Origin: Bauldia sp.
GTDB taxonomy: Bacteria > Pseudomonadota > Alphaproteobacteria > Rhizobiales > Kaistiaceae
Assembly (NCBI GenBank): GCA_026126025.1
Contig: JAHCJZ010000006.1
Location: forward strand, 124,001 to 188,000
Direction of reading: 5' to 3'
DNA: 64,000 nt
Of the stretch, positions 1-8,218 are shown piece by piece. Positions within the stretch are counted from its first letter, which is position 1; the number at the start of each line of letters is the position of its first letter. The notes below the pieces were generated by a model that was not told the DNA's origin, ran no database searches, and saw nothing but the letters and a program-made list of their open reading frames with translations. Position numbers and translations under genes: made by a program.

Positions 1-211
1 ACGGACGTTGACATCTCTGGTGGAAGAAGGACTTCGGCTCGTCACTGCCGAACGAACCGGACAGCGCCTCTCCCCGCCGATTCCGATCAGCTCTGCCTCG
101 GGTGGCGTTGCGCCTGGGATCGATCTGATCCATACGTCCCGCCTCGAAGAAGAGGACGACATGATCAGAGCGGCGAAGGCTGCGGCTGCCAGTGATCCTC
201 CCCGACGCTAA
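1..211 (+). CDS. VapB-like antitoxin, 5' end outside window
   Basis: Reading frame open from base 2 to the TAA at 209-211. The visible residues include RTLTSLVEEGLRLV, which resembles the helix typical of short VapB-type (DUF2191-like) antitoxins. No start codon with a ribosome site lies in the window, so the N-terminus is probably missing. It overlaps the next gene by 20 bases, the usual arrangement of an antitoxin with a PIN toxin. Inferred role: neutralise the neighbouring toxin and repress the operon. Confidence 0.65.
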   Translation, partial: RTLTSLVEEGLRLVTAERTGQRLSPPIPISSASGGVAPGIDLIHTSRLEEEDDMIRAAKAAAASDPPRR

Positions 212-617
212 CGTCCTCATCCCCGCCTTTCGTCACGATGCGGCGCGTCACGCCGTTTGCCGGTCCTGGCTGGAAGCCACGGCCAGGGGCGACGCGCGTT
301 TCGGCATCTCGCCATTGGTTCTGGCTGCGGTCATCCGCATCACGACCAATCCACGCATCTTTCCCGAGCCAAGTTCACTTGTTGACGCGATCGGGTTTGC
401 GGAAGGGGTGCTGCGGCAGGCCAACGCCGTCATTGTCGAGCCCGGGGACAGACACTTCGGCATTTTCACTCGCCTTTGTCTGGAGACAAGAACCACCGGG
501 CCGACAGTGAGCGACGCCTATTATGCCGCGCTTGCGATCGAGGCAGGCGCCGAATGGATCACATTCGACCGCGACTTCGCACGATTTCCGGGCCTGCGCT
601 GGAGCGCGCCGTCTTAG
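192..617 (+). CDS. PIN-domain ribonuclease toxin (VapC family)
   Basis: 141 aa starting with GTG inside the antitoxin 3' end. The N-terminus MILPDANVLIPAFR has the first PIN acidic residue (Asp5). SPLVLAAVIRI resembles the region with the second acidic residue but lacks the usual Glu at the expected place. The C-terminal acidic pair appears as VSDAYYAALA and WITFDRDFARF. Length fits VapC toxins, metal-dependent RNases that cleave tRNA or rRNA. The whole fold looks intact. Family assignment is by motif; the RNA target is unknown. Confidence 0.85.
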   Translation: MILPDANVLIPAFRHDAARHAVCRSWLEATARGDARFGISPLVLAAVIRITTNPRIFPEPSSLVDAIGFAEGVLRQANAVIVEPGDRHFGIFTRLCLETRTTGPTVSDAYYAALAIEAGAEWITFDRDFARFPGLRWSAPS

Positions 618-621
618 GCGC

Positions 622-1545
622 TCAGCGCGTCGGCGTCGGTTCGGGCGCCGGCCGCTTGCCTTCGCTGACGGGGCTGTCGCGGCCGGGGCGCGGCTGGGCG
701 GACTTCTCCTCCGGTTCGCGGATGACGTGGACGATGCGCTGTGGCAGCGCGATCTCGACGCCGCTGCGCTTCAGGAGCGCCTTCGCCTCCTGGACGAGGA
801 AGCGCTGCGCCGGCCAGAAGCTGCTGTTCGGGATCCAGGCGCGCATCGCCAGCGTCACCGCGTTTTCACCGAGGTTTTCCACGATGACGTCTGGCGCGGG
901 GTCGGCCAGCACGCGCTGGTCGGACTTGATGAGGTCGAGGAGGAGCGCGCGGGCGCGCTCAATGTCGGCCTCGTAGCTGATGCCGACGAGGATGTTGGTC
1001 ATCCGCGTCGGGTTGCGGCTGTAGTTGACCAGCGGCTTCGCCCAGAGCAGCGAATTCGGCACGAAGCGGAAATTGCCGTCGAACGTGTCGAGCCGGGTCG
1101 CGAAGAGCCCCACCTCGCGCACCGTGCCGCCGACCTCGCCATTGTCGATATATTCGCCGGCGCGGAAGGGGCGCAGCCACAGCAGCATGAAGCCGGCGGC
1201 GATGTTGGCGAGTGTGCCCTGCAGCGCGAGGCCGATCGCAAGACCCGCGGCGCCGAGGGCTGCCAGCACCGACGCGGTCTGGACGCCGAGCTGCGACAGG
1301 AACGCGACGAGCACGATGATCGCGACGCCATAGCGCACGATCGCCCGCAGCACCGGCAGGATCGTCGGGTCGACCCGGCCGGTCCGCCGCACGAGGTTGC
1401 TCACGCCGCGCGCGAAATAGCGCGCCGCCAGGAGGCCTACGACGAGAATGAGGAGGGCGGTGCCGAGCCGCGGCAGGAAGGCGACGAACCACGCCCAGGC
1501 GATTTCGGCGAAGCTCGTGATGTTCTCGGGAAGGACGATTTCCAT
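622..1545 (-). CDS. Small-conductance mechanosensitive channel, MscS family
   Basis: 307 aa inner-membrane protein that should open under membrane tension to release solutes during osmotic down-shock. Two or three hydrophobic helices occupy roughly residues 15-105. The pore helix carries the Gly/Ala-rich pattern GLAIGLALQGTLANIAAGFML (about 105-125), followed by the beta-domain (FRFVPNSLLW) and a mixed C-terminal domain. The last 30 residues are Pro/Arg-rich and probably disordered. The length matches E. coli MscS. ATG at 1545 has GGGAG just upstream. It converges with the PIN toxin, leaving 4 bases between them. Confidence 0.93.
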   Translation of the reverse strand: MEIVLPENITSFAEIAWAWFVAFLPRLGTALLILVVGLLAARYFARGVSNLVRRTGRVDPTILPVLRAIVRYGVAIIVLVAFLSQLGVQTASVLAALGAAGLAIGLALQGTLANIAAGFMLLWLRPFRAGEYIDNGEVGGTVREVGLFATRLDTFDGNFRFVPNSLLWAKPLVNYSRNPTRMTNILVGISYEADIERARALLLDLIKSDQRVLADPAPDVIVENLGENAVTLAMRAWIPNSSFWPAQRFLVQEAKALLKRSGVEIALPQRIVHVIREPEEKSAQPRPGRDSPVSEGKRPAPEPTPTR

Positions 1546-1761
1546 GGGGCTCCCCCGGTCCGGACTCGGCTGAGGGTAAGGCAGGTTGAGCGGAGGAGTT
1601 CCCGCCCGGCGCGGATTTCCTGTTCACGACGAAATGATGATCTCGGAAGTCAGCTTAGGCCCTAAAAACATGACTGCGACGCGCAGTTTTCTTGCGGTCG
1701 CTCAACAACGAACCGGCCGGGCCAACCGGCGCCGGCTGTCACCAACCCATTGGGGGGAACG

Positions 1762-2178
1762 ATGAAGAAGCTGCTTGCCGTCGCCGTGGCGGCGATCGCT
1801 TTCGCTACCATTCCGTATCTGACGAGCGTGCAGGCCGAGGGGAACCTCGCCGCGCCGCCTGCCGAGACGATCACGATCAACATCACCGGGACCGAGGTCG
1901 ACAACACCGCGATCAACATCGAGACCGGCAAGTACTACCGGATCTCGCTGGTCAGCGACGGCATGGAGGAAGTGGCGTTCAGCGCGCCCGAATTCATGCA
2001 GGACATCCACATCCGGCTGCTGGTCATCCAGGGCATCGAGGTCCACATGCAGGGCCTGACCTTCCGGTCGATCGAGTTCGACCAGGGCGGCACCGCCTCC
2101 TTCAATTTCGTCGCGATCCGCCCCGGCACCTACAATTTCACCATCGGTGACGTCGCCGGGACGATCACCGTCATCTAG
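1762..2178 (+). CDS. Small secreted protein of unknown function
   Basis: 138 aa. ATG at 1762 follows GGGGGGA, a good ribosome site; an in-frame TTG at 1750 would lie inside that site and was not chosen. Residues 1-24 (MKKLLAVAVAAIAFATIPYL...) form a clear Sec signal peptide. The mature part is short beta-strand-like stretches without cysteines or a family motif I recognise; one stretch (ETGKYYRISLVSDG) and the strand pattern suggest a small beta-sandwich. Monocistronic, with a hairpin-forming repeat right after it. Confidence 0.7.
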   Translation: MKKLLAVAVAAIAFATIPYLTSVQAEGNLAAPPAETITINITGTEVDNTAINIETGKYYRISLVSDGMEEVAFSAPEFMQDIHIRLLVIQGIEVHMQGLTFRSIEFDQGGTASFNFVAIRPGTYNFTIGDVAGTITVI

Positions 2179-2207
2179 GGCGAGGATAAACTCGGCCAGA
2201 CCAGACA

Positions 2208-2302
2208 CCTCTGGACACCCCGGCGAGCCCGCGGGTGTCCAGAGGCCGCAAGCGCGACGCCTGTGGCGCTGGATTCCGGCCCTCGCCGGAATGACGAGAA
2301 GG
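2208..2302. repeat. Dispersed repeat, family A, copy 1 (divergent)
   Basis: The 3' half (about 2270-2301, CTGGATTCCGGCC...CGCCGGAATGACGA) matches the other three family A copies at 10368, 26238 and 31860. The 5' half has diverged into a perfect 13-bp stem, CCTCTGGACACCC at 2208-2220 with its complement at 2233-2245, which can act as a terminator for the gene ending at 2178. Elements of this type are common intergenic repeats in alphaproteobacteria. Confidence 0.75.
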
Positions 2303-2509
2303 GGGAGCCTTTGTGAGGCGAACCTCAACGTGGTCTGGCCACCAAAGCCAGCTCGAGCGCCTGAACAACCGGCTCGATGGGCCGTGACCGCGCAAGCGCG
2401 CGCATCCCGACAGAACGGCGCAGGAACGGGCAGTCGCACGTGCGACTGGCCGGCAGTCTCAAGTTCGCTGTATGTTCTCCGGTGACTGCCGCTAACCCAT
2501 TGATTTGAT

Positions 2510-2585
<76 letters not shown>

Positions 2586-2685
2586 GCGCGGCGTTTTATA
2601 GGTGCCGTGCCGGGCCTTCGCAAGGGAACGGGGCGCCGCGGCATCGCGACGCCCCCATCCCGCAATCGACGGTGCAGCCGCGGCG

Positions 2686-3282
2686 TCAGTTGACGTCGAC
2701 GATGCGCCAGACGGTCGAGTTCTGCTCGCCGTCATACATGCCGGCCGCGGTGAAGACCGGGAAGTCGGCGGCGGGGTTGTTGGCGTTGTCGAGATAGCGG
2801 CCGCTTGAGACGTGCTGGATGGCGTAGAAGCCGCCGCCATAATTGATCAGCCGCCAGAGCTGCGTGCTGTTGTTCTGGAACGGGCGGGTGACGACGCGGT
2901 AGCCGCGGTCCGCCACTTCATGGGCGTCGAGATAGCGGCCGGTGTTGATCTGCATCAGCCGCACGATGCCGGGGCTGACCTCGGTCATGATCCAGCGCTG
3001 GCTGGTGTTGTTCTGGTAGGGCCGGGTAACGGCCGCCCAGTCATGGCTGTTATCCTCGTGGGCGTCGAGGAAGCGAAGGCCGTTGCCTTGCTGGATCTCC
3101 ACGGTCCGCGTGGGCGAGGCGATCTGGAGGTCACGCAGCACGCCGAGATTGGGGTTGAGCTGCATGACGCCCTGGGCGGATGCGGAGAAGGAGAAGAGAA
3201 GGCCTGCGGCAAGGGAGGCGAGGCCGGCGAAGAAGGTGCGGCTCCGGAAGAAATCCCGGGCACGGAGGGTGAGTGCGACCAA
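2686..3282 (-). CDS. Secreted ricin-B-like beta-trefoil lectin domain protein
   Basis: 198 aa from a TTG at 3282, chosen because AGGAG sits 8 bases upstream (3291-3295); a further upstream in-frame start at 3324 lacks this. A basic N-terminus and hydrophobic stretch ending ASA form a signal peptide. The mature protein has repeated units with the Q-x-W signature of ricin-B trefoils: SQRWIM, TQLWRL and STVWRI, spaced about 45 residues apart, alternating with GRYLD and FLDAHE motifs. Likely a periplasmic or secreted carbohydrate-binding protein. No catalytic domain is attached. Ligand unknown. Confidence 0.75.
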   Translation of the reverse strand: MVALTLRARDFFRSRTFFAGLASLAAGLLFSFSASAQGVMQLNPNLGVLRDLQIASPTRTVEIQQGNGLRFLDAHEDNSHDWAAVTRPYQNNTSQRWIMTEVSPGIVRLMQINTGRYLDAHEVADRGYRVVTRPFQNNSTQLWRLINYGGGFYAIQHVSSGRYLDNANNPAADFPVFTAAGMYDGEQNSTVWRIVDVN

Positions 3283-3434
3283 GGGACGATCTCCTGAGGT
3301 TGGTGTTGCCTTGAAGACACCCACGCCACGCGAGACCTCGACGAGATGCCAGGCAGAACGAGTAGAGACCGGTCGCTGAATGCCCGCTGAGACAGCCGTT
3401 GGGCAGCGTTAAGGAAGCACTGCCGCGCGGCGTC

Positions 3435-3809
3435 TCAGCCGCGGCCTTCGGCGAAACGCAACAGATAGCCGCTGGGGTCGGTCACGGTGTATTCACGAAG
3501 GCCCCACGGCTCGTCGGTGAGAGGGCTGGCGATCGGCGCGCCCTTCGCCCGATGCTCGGCATAGAGCGCGTCGACGCCGCTGACGAAGACCATCACTTCC
3601 GAGCCCGCGACGCGGCCGGCGAGTTCGGCGTCGGTCATGAAATTGAGCGAGGCGCCGTTGCGGCGGACGCTCGCGTCGGTGGCGGGCTCGCCCGATCGCC
3701 ACCACGCTTCGAAGCCGAGCACGTCGCGATACCAGGCGAGCGTGCTGTCGATGTCGCGGCACGCCAGAACGGGCGTCGCGTGCCAAAGGGCGCGGGCGGT
3801 CTGGTTCAT
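3435..3809 (-). CDS. VOC-superfamily (glyoxalase/bleomycin-resistance-like) protein
   Basis: 124 aa, one compact VOC unit. The N-terminal half reads ATPVLACRDIDSTLAWYRDVLGFE and the C-terminal half ends YTVTDPSGYLLRF, the typical paired beta-alpha-beta-beta-beta modules. Start ATG at 3809 follows GGGAGG. VOC proteins include metal-dependent lyases, dioxygenases and antibiotic-binding proteins. The usual C-terminal Glu metal ligand position (LLRFAEG) is present but substrate cannot be assigned. No operon partner. Confidence 0.82.
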   Translation of the reverse strand: MNQTARALWHATPVLACRDIDSTLAWYRDVLGFEAWWRSGEPATDASVRRNGASLNFMTDAELAGRVAGSEVMVFVSGVDALYAEHRAKGAPIASPLTDEPWGLREYTVTDPSGYLLRFAEGRG

Positions 3810-3948
3810 CGGCGGTCCTCCCGGGGGGCGACCATATCAGCCTGCGAGGCTTCTGGGGATCGCCTCGTGCGGGCCTTGAAGGCGCCGCCATTCTCGTGAT
3901 GGTGCGCCCGCAGCGAAGCGGTGCGTCGAAACGGCGAGAGGTAGTCGA

Positions 3949-5313
3949 TTGGCCTGGTCAATACCCCGCCCGTCGCGCCTTGCCCCGGCTTTGCTTCTTC
4001 CGCTCCTTGCCGCCTGCGGCGGCGGCGACGGCAGGCCGTCGGTCACGTTCGAGGCGAGCGGTACGGCGAACGAAGCGTACGTCGAGTACGGCCCGGCCGA
4101 TACCGAATCCGGGCGCGAGGGCATGCTCGTTGCGCTGCCCTGGGCCGTGACGGTCAGGCTCGAGCCCGGCGCGTCCTTTGCCGTGCACGTCGCGGATGTC
4201 AGCGATGGCGGCACCGTGCGCTGCGCAGTGAGCCGCGACGAGACGATCATCGGCTCGGCGGAGGGCGAGATGTTCGCGGCCTGCAGCGGCACGCTCGCCG
4301 GCGCCGACGCCCCCGACGACGCGACCGACCTCTTCACCGGCCTCAGCGACACGTTCACGGCCGATTTCGCGCTGCCGCGGGAGGCCTTGCCGGGCGGGCC
4401 GCCTTCGCTGATCTTCCTCGGCGACGCGGTGGGCGCGCACGAGATCCAGCTCGTCGACGGCGAGACGGTCGAGCCGGCGCCGCTGACCGAGCGCTTCCCC
4501 GGGCGCTGTCCGACCTGGTCGCCGGACGGAACGCGCCTCGTGTTCGGATCGGGCGGGACCGACCGCAGCCTCTTCGTGATGGACGTGGCGACGGGCGGGA
4601 TCATCCGCGTGACCGATCCCGCGACGGTGACGCCGGATTATTGCGCGGCCTGGTCGCCCGACGGGACGGAGCTGGCCTTCGCGGGCGCGCCTTCGGCCAG
4701 TCCCGACGGCCCGACACGGCTCTATATCGCGGTCGCCGACGGCTCGGGCGCCCGGCCGCTCACCAGCAGCCGCGATGCCGACCTTCGCCACACCCATCCG
4801 ACCTGGGCGCCGGACGGATCGCGGATCGCCTTCGTCGCGACGATGCCGGGGCCGTCGGACGAGCAGCCGTTCGACGACGCGATCATGGCGATCGCGCCGG
4901 ACGGAACGGGGCTGACGCTGATCGGCGATCCGGTCGATGCGGTGGGCGATCTCGCCTGGTCGCCGACCGGGGACGCGCTCCTCTTCGTCTGCCGCTCGCC
5001 CAATGTGGCGGTTGTCCGCAGCGGCCTCTGCCTGATGAGCGCCGACGGCTCGAGCCAGCGCAACCTCACCGACGGAACCTACGCCGCGATCGCGCGCGGG
5101 ACGTGGTCGGCCGACGGCGACGCGGTGCTGTTCGTGGCGCGGCGGGACGAGCGGAAGTCGATCTTCCTCCTCACCCTCGACGGGCTTCTCTACCGCATCC
5201 TCGATCTCGATCCGGCCGTGCTCGATGCCCATGAGGGCTTCGTCAACGCCTATCCGCCGGTCGAGCCCCGCTACGACGCCGCAGCGCCGATCGTCGTCGC
5301 GCTGCCGGACTAG
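3949..5313 (+). CDS. TolB-like beta-propeller lipoprotein
   Basis: 454 aa with a lipoprotein signal: a hydrophobic stretch then LLPLLAAC followed by GGG, so Cys22 would be lipidated. Residues 150-430 contain repeated PD40/WD40-like propeller blades of the form TWSPDGTRLVF, AWSPDGTELAF, TWAPDGSRIAF, AWSPTGDALLF and TWSADGDAVLF, as in TolB. It lacks the N-terminal TolB domain and any tol/pal neighbours, so it is a TolB-propeller paralogue rather than TolB itself. Start is TTG after GAGAGG. Role unknown; probably a periplasmic scaffold. Confidence 0.78.
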   Translation: MAWSIPRPSRLAPALLLPLLAACGGGDGRPSVTFEASGTANEAYVEYGPADTESGREGMLVALPWAVTVRLEPGASFAVHVADVSDGGTVRCAVSRDETIIGSAEGEMFAACSGTLAGADAPDDATDLFTGLSDTFTADFALPREALPGGPPSLIFLGDAVGAHEIQLVDGETVEPAPLTERFPGRCPTWSPDGTRLVFGSGGTDRSLFVMDVATGGIIRVTDPATVTPDYCAAWSPDGTELAFAGAPSASPDGPTRLYIAVADGSGARPLTSSRDADLRHTHPTWAPDGSRIAFVATMPGPSDEQPFDDAIMAIAPDGTGLTLIGDPVDAVGDLAWSPTGDALLFVCRSPNVAVVRSGLCLMSADGSSQRNLTDGTYAAIARGTWSADGDAVLFVARRDERKSIFLLTLDGLLYRILDLDPAVLDAHEGFVNAYPPVEPRYDAAAPIVVALPD

Positions 5314-5408
5314 CTTCGGTGGTAGGCAGGCTGCGGTTCGGCCGGACTTCGGCGACGCGGCGCACTTGGCAAAGCCGCGTCCGGTACCGACATAGCGCCC
5401 ACGAAAAA

Positions 5409-5481
5409 GGGACGGCCGCGTTGCCGCGCCGTCCCATGGGTATCGTCTAACGCCGCGGGGGGCTTGTGGCAAGCCCCCCGC
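5409..5481 (+). promoter_or_regulatory. Attenuator-like leader of the multidrug transporter gene
   Basis: Two strong hairpins lie in tandem upstream of the transporter. Stem 1 pairs GGGACGG (5409-5415) with CCGTCCC (5429-5435). Stem 2 is a perfect 12-bp stem with a 3-base loop (5455-5481, GCGGGGGGCTTG/CAAGCCCCCCGC). Between them is a tiny frame ATG-GGT-ATC-GTC-TAA (5436-5450), which also reads in frame from a TTG at 5421 (MPRRPMGIV). The layout resembles translation-dependent attenuation of drug-resistance genes. The regulatory role is inference. Confidence 0.45.
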
Positions 5482-5523
5482 CAGGTGCAGAAGCGCCGCC
5501 CTTCCAACCGCCACGGACCCCCC

Positions 5524-7032
5524 ATGACCGACAGAACCGCAACCCTCGGCGGCGGCGCGCCGTCGCCTTCCGCCGCCGCAGACGAGCCGGCGCCCGCCGC
5601 GGTGGACCACACCGCGCGCAACCGTCTCGTCATCGGCCTTCTCCTGGTCTCCACCTTCGCCGTGATCCTCAACGAGACGATCATGAGCGTGGCCCTGCCG
5701 CGCCTCATGGCCGACCTCGACATCACCGCCAGCGCCGCGCAGTGGCTGACCACGGCATTCCTCCTCACCATGGCGGTGGTCATTCCGATCACCGGCTTCC
5801 TCCTCCAGCGGTTCAACACCCGCCCGGTGTTCATGCTGGCGATGAGCCTCTTCACCACGGGCACGCTGATCTCGGCGGCAGCGCCGGGGTTCGAGGTGCT
5901 CGTGCTCGGCCGCGTCGTCCAGGCCTCCGGCACGGCGGTGATGATGCCGCTCCTGATGACGACGATCATGACGCTGGTGCCGCCGGAATCGCGCGGCAGG
6001 ACGATGGGCTTCATCTCCATCGTCATCTCGGTGGCGCCGGCGCTCGGCCCGACCGTGTCCGGCCTCATCCTGTCGGCGCTGGACTGGCGCTTCATGTTCA
6101 TCCTCGTCCTGCCGATCGCGGTCGCCGCGCTCGCGCTCGGCGCGGCCAAGATCCCCAATGTCGGCAATCCGCGGAAGGCGCCGCTCGACGTCGTCTCGGT
6201 GATGCTCTCCGCGTTCGGCTTCGGCGGCCTCGTCTACGGCCTCAGCAGCCTCGGCGAGTCGGGCGGCGTGGAACCGGTGGTGCCGGCCTGGCTGTCGCTG
6301 ACGGTGGGCGGCGCGGTGCTGGCGGTGTTCGTGCTGCGCCAGCTGGCGCAGCAGCGGGAGAACCGCGCGCTCCTCGACCTTCGGACCTTTACCTCGAAGG
6401 TGTTCTCGGTGTCGGTGCTGCTGATGGTGATCAACATGATGGCGCTGTTCGGCGCGATGATCCTGCTGCCGATCTACCTCCAGAACGTCGCCGGCCTCAC
6501 CACGCTGCAGACCGGGCTCCTGCTGCTGCCGGGCGGGCTCCTGATGGGGCTCTGTGCCCCGTTCATCGGCGCCCTCTACGACCGGCACGGACCGACGCCG
6601 CTGATCGTCCCCGGCGCGGTCGTCGTCAGCACCGCGCTCTGGATCCTGACGCTGGTCGGCGCCGACAGCTCGATGTTCCTGGTGCTCGGCGCGCATCTCG
6701 TGCTGATGGGCGGCCTGTCGCTGATGTTCACCCCGCTGTTCTCGACCAGCCTCGGCTCGCTGCCGATGGCGCTCTACTCGCATGGCAGCGCCGTCATCGG
6801 CACCGTCCAGCAGGTCGCCGGCGCGGCAGGCACCGCGCTCTTCATCGCCCTGATGACGACCCGCTCCGCGACGCTCGCCGCCGCGGGCGCCGCTCCGGAC
6901 GTCGCCCTCGCCGGCGGCATCCATACCGCCTTCACCTGGGGCGCGGTGATCTCGCTCCTCTCGATCGCGGCGGCGTTCTTCGTCCGGAAGCCCGCCGCGA
7001 CCGCGCGCGCGGCGATGGCCGCAGGGCATTAG
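5524..7032 (+). CDS. MFS multidrug efflux transporter, DHA2 family (EmrB/QacA type)
   Basis: 502 aa inner-membrane proton-coupled drug exporter. About 14 hydrophobic segments, fitting DHA2 rather than the 12-helix DHA1 group. Motifs include NETIMSVALPRLM in helix 1 (the DHA2 D/E-x-T-I-x-N-V-A-L-P pattern), GRVVQASGTAVMMPLLM in helix 4 and ESRGRTMGF in the 6-7 region. ATG at 5524 gives the standard start just before a 40-residue Ala/Pro-rich tail; earlier in-frame starts fall in the leader hairpin. No membrane-fusion (EmrA) partner adjoins it. Substrates unknown. Confidence 0.9.
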   Translation: MTDRTATLGGGAPSPSAAADEPAPAAVDHTARNRLVIGLLLVSTFAVILNETIMSVALPRLMADLDITASAAQWLTTAFLLTMAVVIPITGFLLQRFNTRPVFMLAMSLFTTGTLISAAAPGFEVLVLGRVVQASGTAVMMPLLMTTIMTLVPPESRGRTMGFISIVISVAPALGPTVSGLILSALDWRFMFILVLPIAVAALALGAAKIPNVGNPRKAPLDVVSVMLSAFGFGGLVYGLSSLGESGGVEPVVPAWLSLTVGGAVLAVFVLRQLAQQRENRALLDLRTFTSKVFSVSVLLMVINMMALFGAMILLPIYLQNVAGLTTLQTGLLLLPGGLLMGLCAPFIGALYDRHGPTPLIVPGAVVVSTALWILTLVGADSSMFLVLGAHLVLMGGLSLMFTPLFSTSLGSLPMALYSHGSAVIGTVQQVAGAAGTALFIALMTTRSATLAAAGAAPDVALAGGIHTAFTWGAVISLLSIAAAFFVRKPAATARAAMAAGH

Positions 7033-7235
7033 CCTGAGAACCTTCGGCGTTCGCCATGCCGATGCATCCTTCATCGCCCCTCCCGGGGCGGCGGGTTTTC
7101 TTGAGGCGAGGCAGGGCCGGCGCACGCCGTCGCCCGTTTGATTTGTCTTCCTGCGTCGTATAGGCGGTCATGCGCGCCGCGAAGACAATTCGCAAAGAGT
7201 CCTGTAGGTAGGGCGATCCGTGCCCGTGAAGGCCC

Positions 7236-8207
7236 ATGGAAACCAACTTGCTGCTGACTTTGCCGACCTATGACGATGTGCTCGCCGCCCACGAACGCAT
7301 TCGGCCCTACATCCACCGCACGCCGATCCTCACCTCGACGCAGATCGGGGAGATGATCGGAGCGACCCTCCATTTCAAATGCGAGAATCTGCAGAAGGCC
7401 GGGGTCTTCAAGGCGCGCGGCGCGTGCAACGCCGTCTTCGGACTGTCGGAAGATTTGACGGCCAAGGGCGTTGCGACACATTCGAGCGGCAACCACGGCC
7501 TTGCGCTATCCTATGCCGCCTGGCGGCGCGGCATTCCGGTCTCGGTGGTGATGCCGCGCACCGCACCGCAGGCCAAGAAGGACGCGGTTCGCGCCTATGG
7601 CGGCACTATCGTGGAATGCGAGCCGTCGACCTCATCGCGCGAGGCGGTCTTTGCCGAGGTGGTCGCAAAGAGCGGCGCCGATTTCGTTCACCCCTACAAT
7701 GACGAGCGGGTGATCGCGGGGCAGGGGACCTGCGCCAAGGAAATGATCGAGGATTTGGGCGAGCTGGATGCGATCGTGGCGCCGATCGGCGGCGGCGGCA
7801 TGGTCTCGGGGACTTGCCTGACCTGCTCGACGATGGCCCCGAAGGTCGAGATTTACGCCGCCGAGCCCGAGCAGGCCGACGACGCGTACCAGACCTTCAA
7901 GACCGGCCAGCTCGTCGCCTACGACGCCCCGGTGACCATTGCGGACGGCCTCAAGGTGCCACTCAAGGACCGCACGTGGCATTTCGTGCGAAACTACGTC
8001 ACCGACGTGCTCATCGTAACCGAAAGCGAGATCATCGATGCAATGCGCCTCGTCTGGGCGCGGATGAAGATCATCATCGAGCCGTCGTCGGCGGTTGCTG
8101 TTGCGTCGATCCTGAAGAACCGCGCCCTGTTCGCGGGCAAGCGTGTCGGGGTCATACTCACGGGCGGCAATGTCGATCTGAACAAGCTGCCCTGGCAAAC
8201 GAACTAG
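7236..8207 (+). CDS. bhcB: Beta-hydroxyaspartate dehydratase (BhcB-like)
   Basis: 323 aa PLP-dependent fold-type II enzyme of the serine/threonine dehydratase family. The PLP lysine lies in VFKARGA (about residue 62), the cofactor loop in SSGNHG, and the phosphate-binding loop in GGGGMVSG. Context sets the substrate: it is followed directly by D-threonine-aldolase-like and ornithine-cyclodeaminase-like genes, the bhcB-bhcC-bhcD order of the beta-hydroxyaspartate cycle. There BhcB dehydrates erythro-beta-hydroxyaspartate to iminosuccinate. Alternatively it is a generic threonine/hydroxyaspartate dehydratase. It lacks the C-terminal regulatory ACT domain of biosynthetic IlvA. Confidence 0.85.
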   Translation: METNLLLTLPTYDDVLAAHERIRPYIHRTPILTSTQIGEMIGATLHFKCENLQKAGVFKARGACNAVFGLSEDLTAKGVATHSSGNHGLALSYAAWRRGIPVSVVMPRTAPQAKKDAVRAYGGTIVECEPSTSSREAVFAEVVAKSGADFVHPYNDERVIAGQGTCAKEMIEDLGELDAIVAPIGGGGMVSGTCLTCSTMAPKVEIYAAEPEQADDAYQTFKTGQLVAYDAPVTIADGLKVPLKDRTWHFVRNYVTDVLIVTESEIIDAMRLVWARMKIIIEPSSAVAVASILKNRALFAGKRVGVILTGGNVDLNKLPWQTN

Positions 8208-8218
8208 AGGAGCGGAAC

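Noticed and set aside
3958-7125. 1,055-codon minus-strand open frame
   Set aside because: Antisense to the TolB-like and MFS genes. It is rich in Arg/His/Asp/Glu with no fold motifs, as expected of a shadow frame in high-GC DNA.
7033-7235. Riboswitch (glycine or similar) ahead of the bhc genes
   Set aside because: I could not find the conserved core of any riboswitch class or two stable stems; only a weak promoter-like TTGATT...TATAGG with 15-base spacing.
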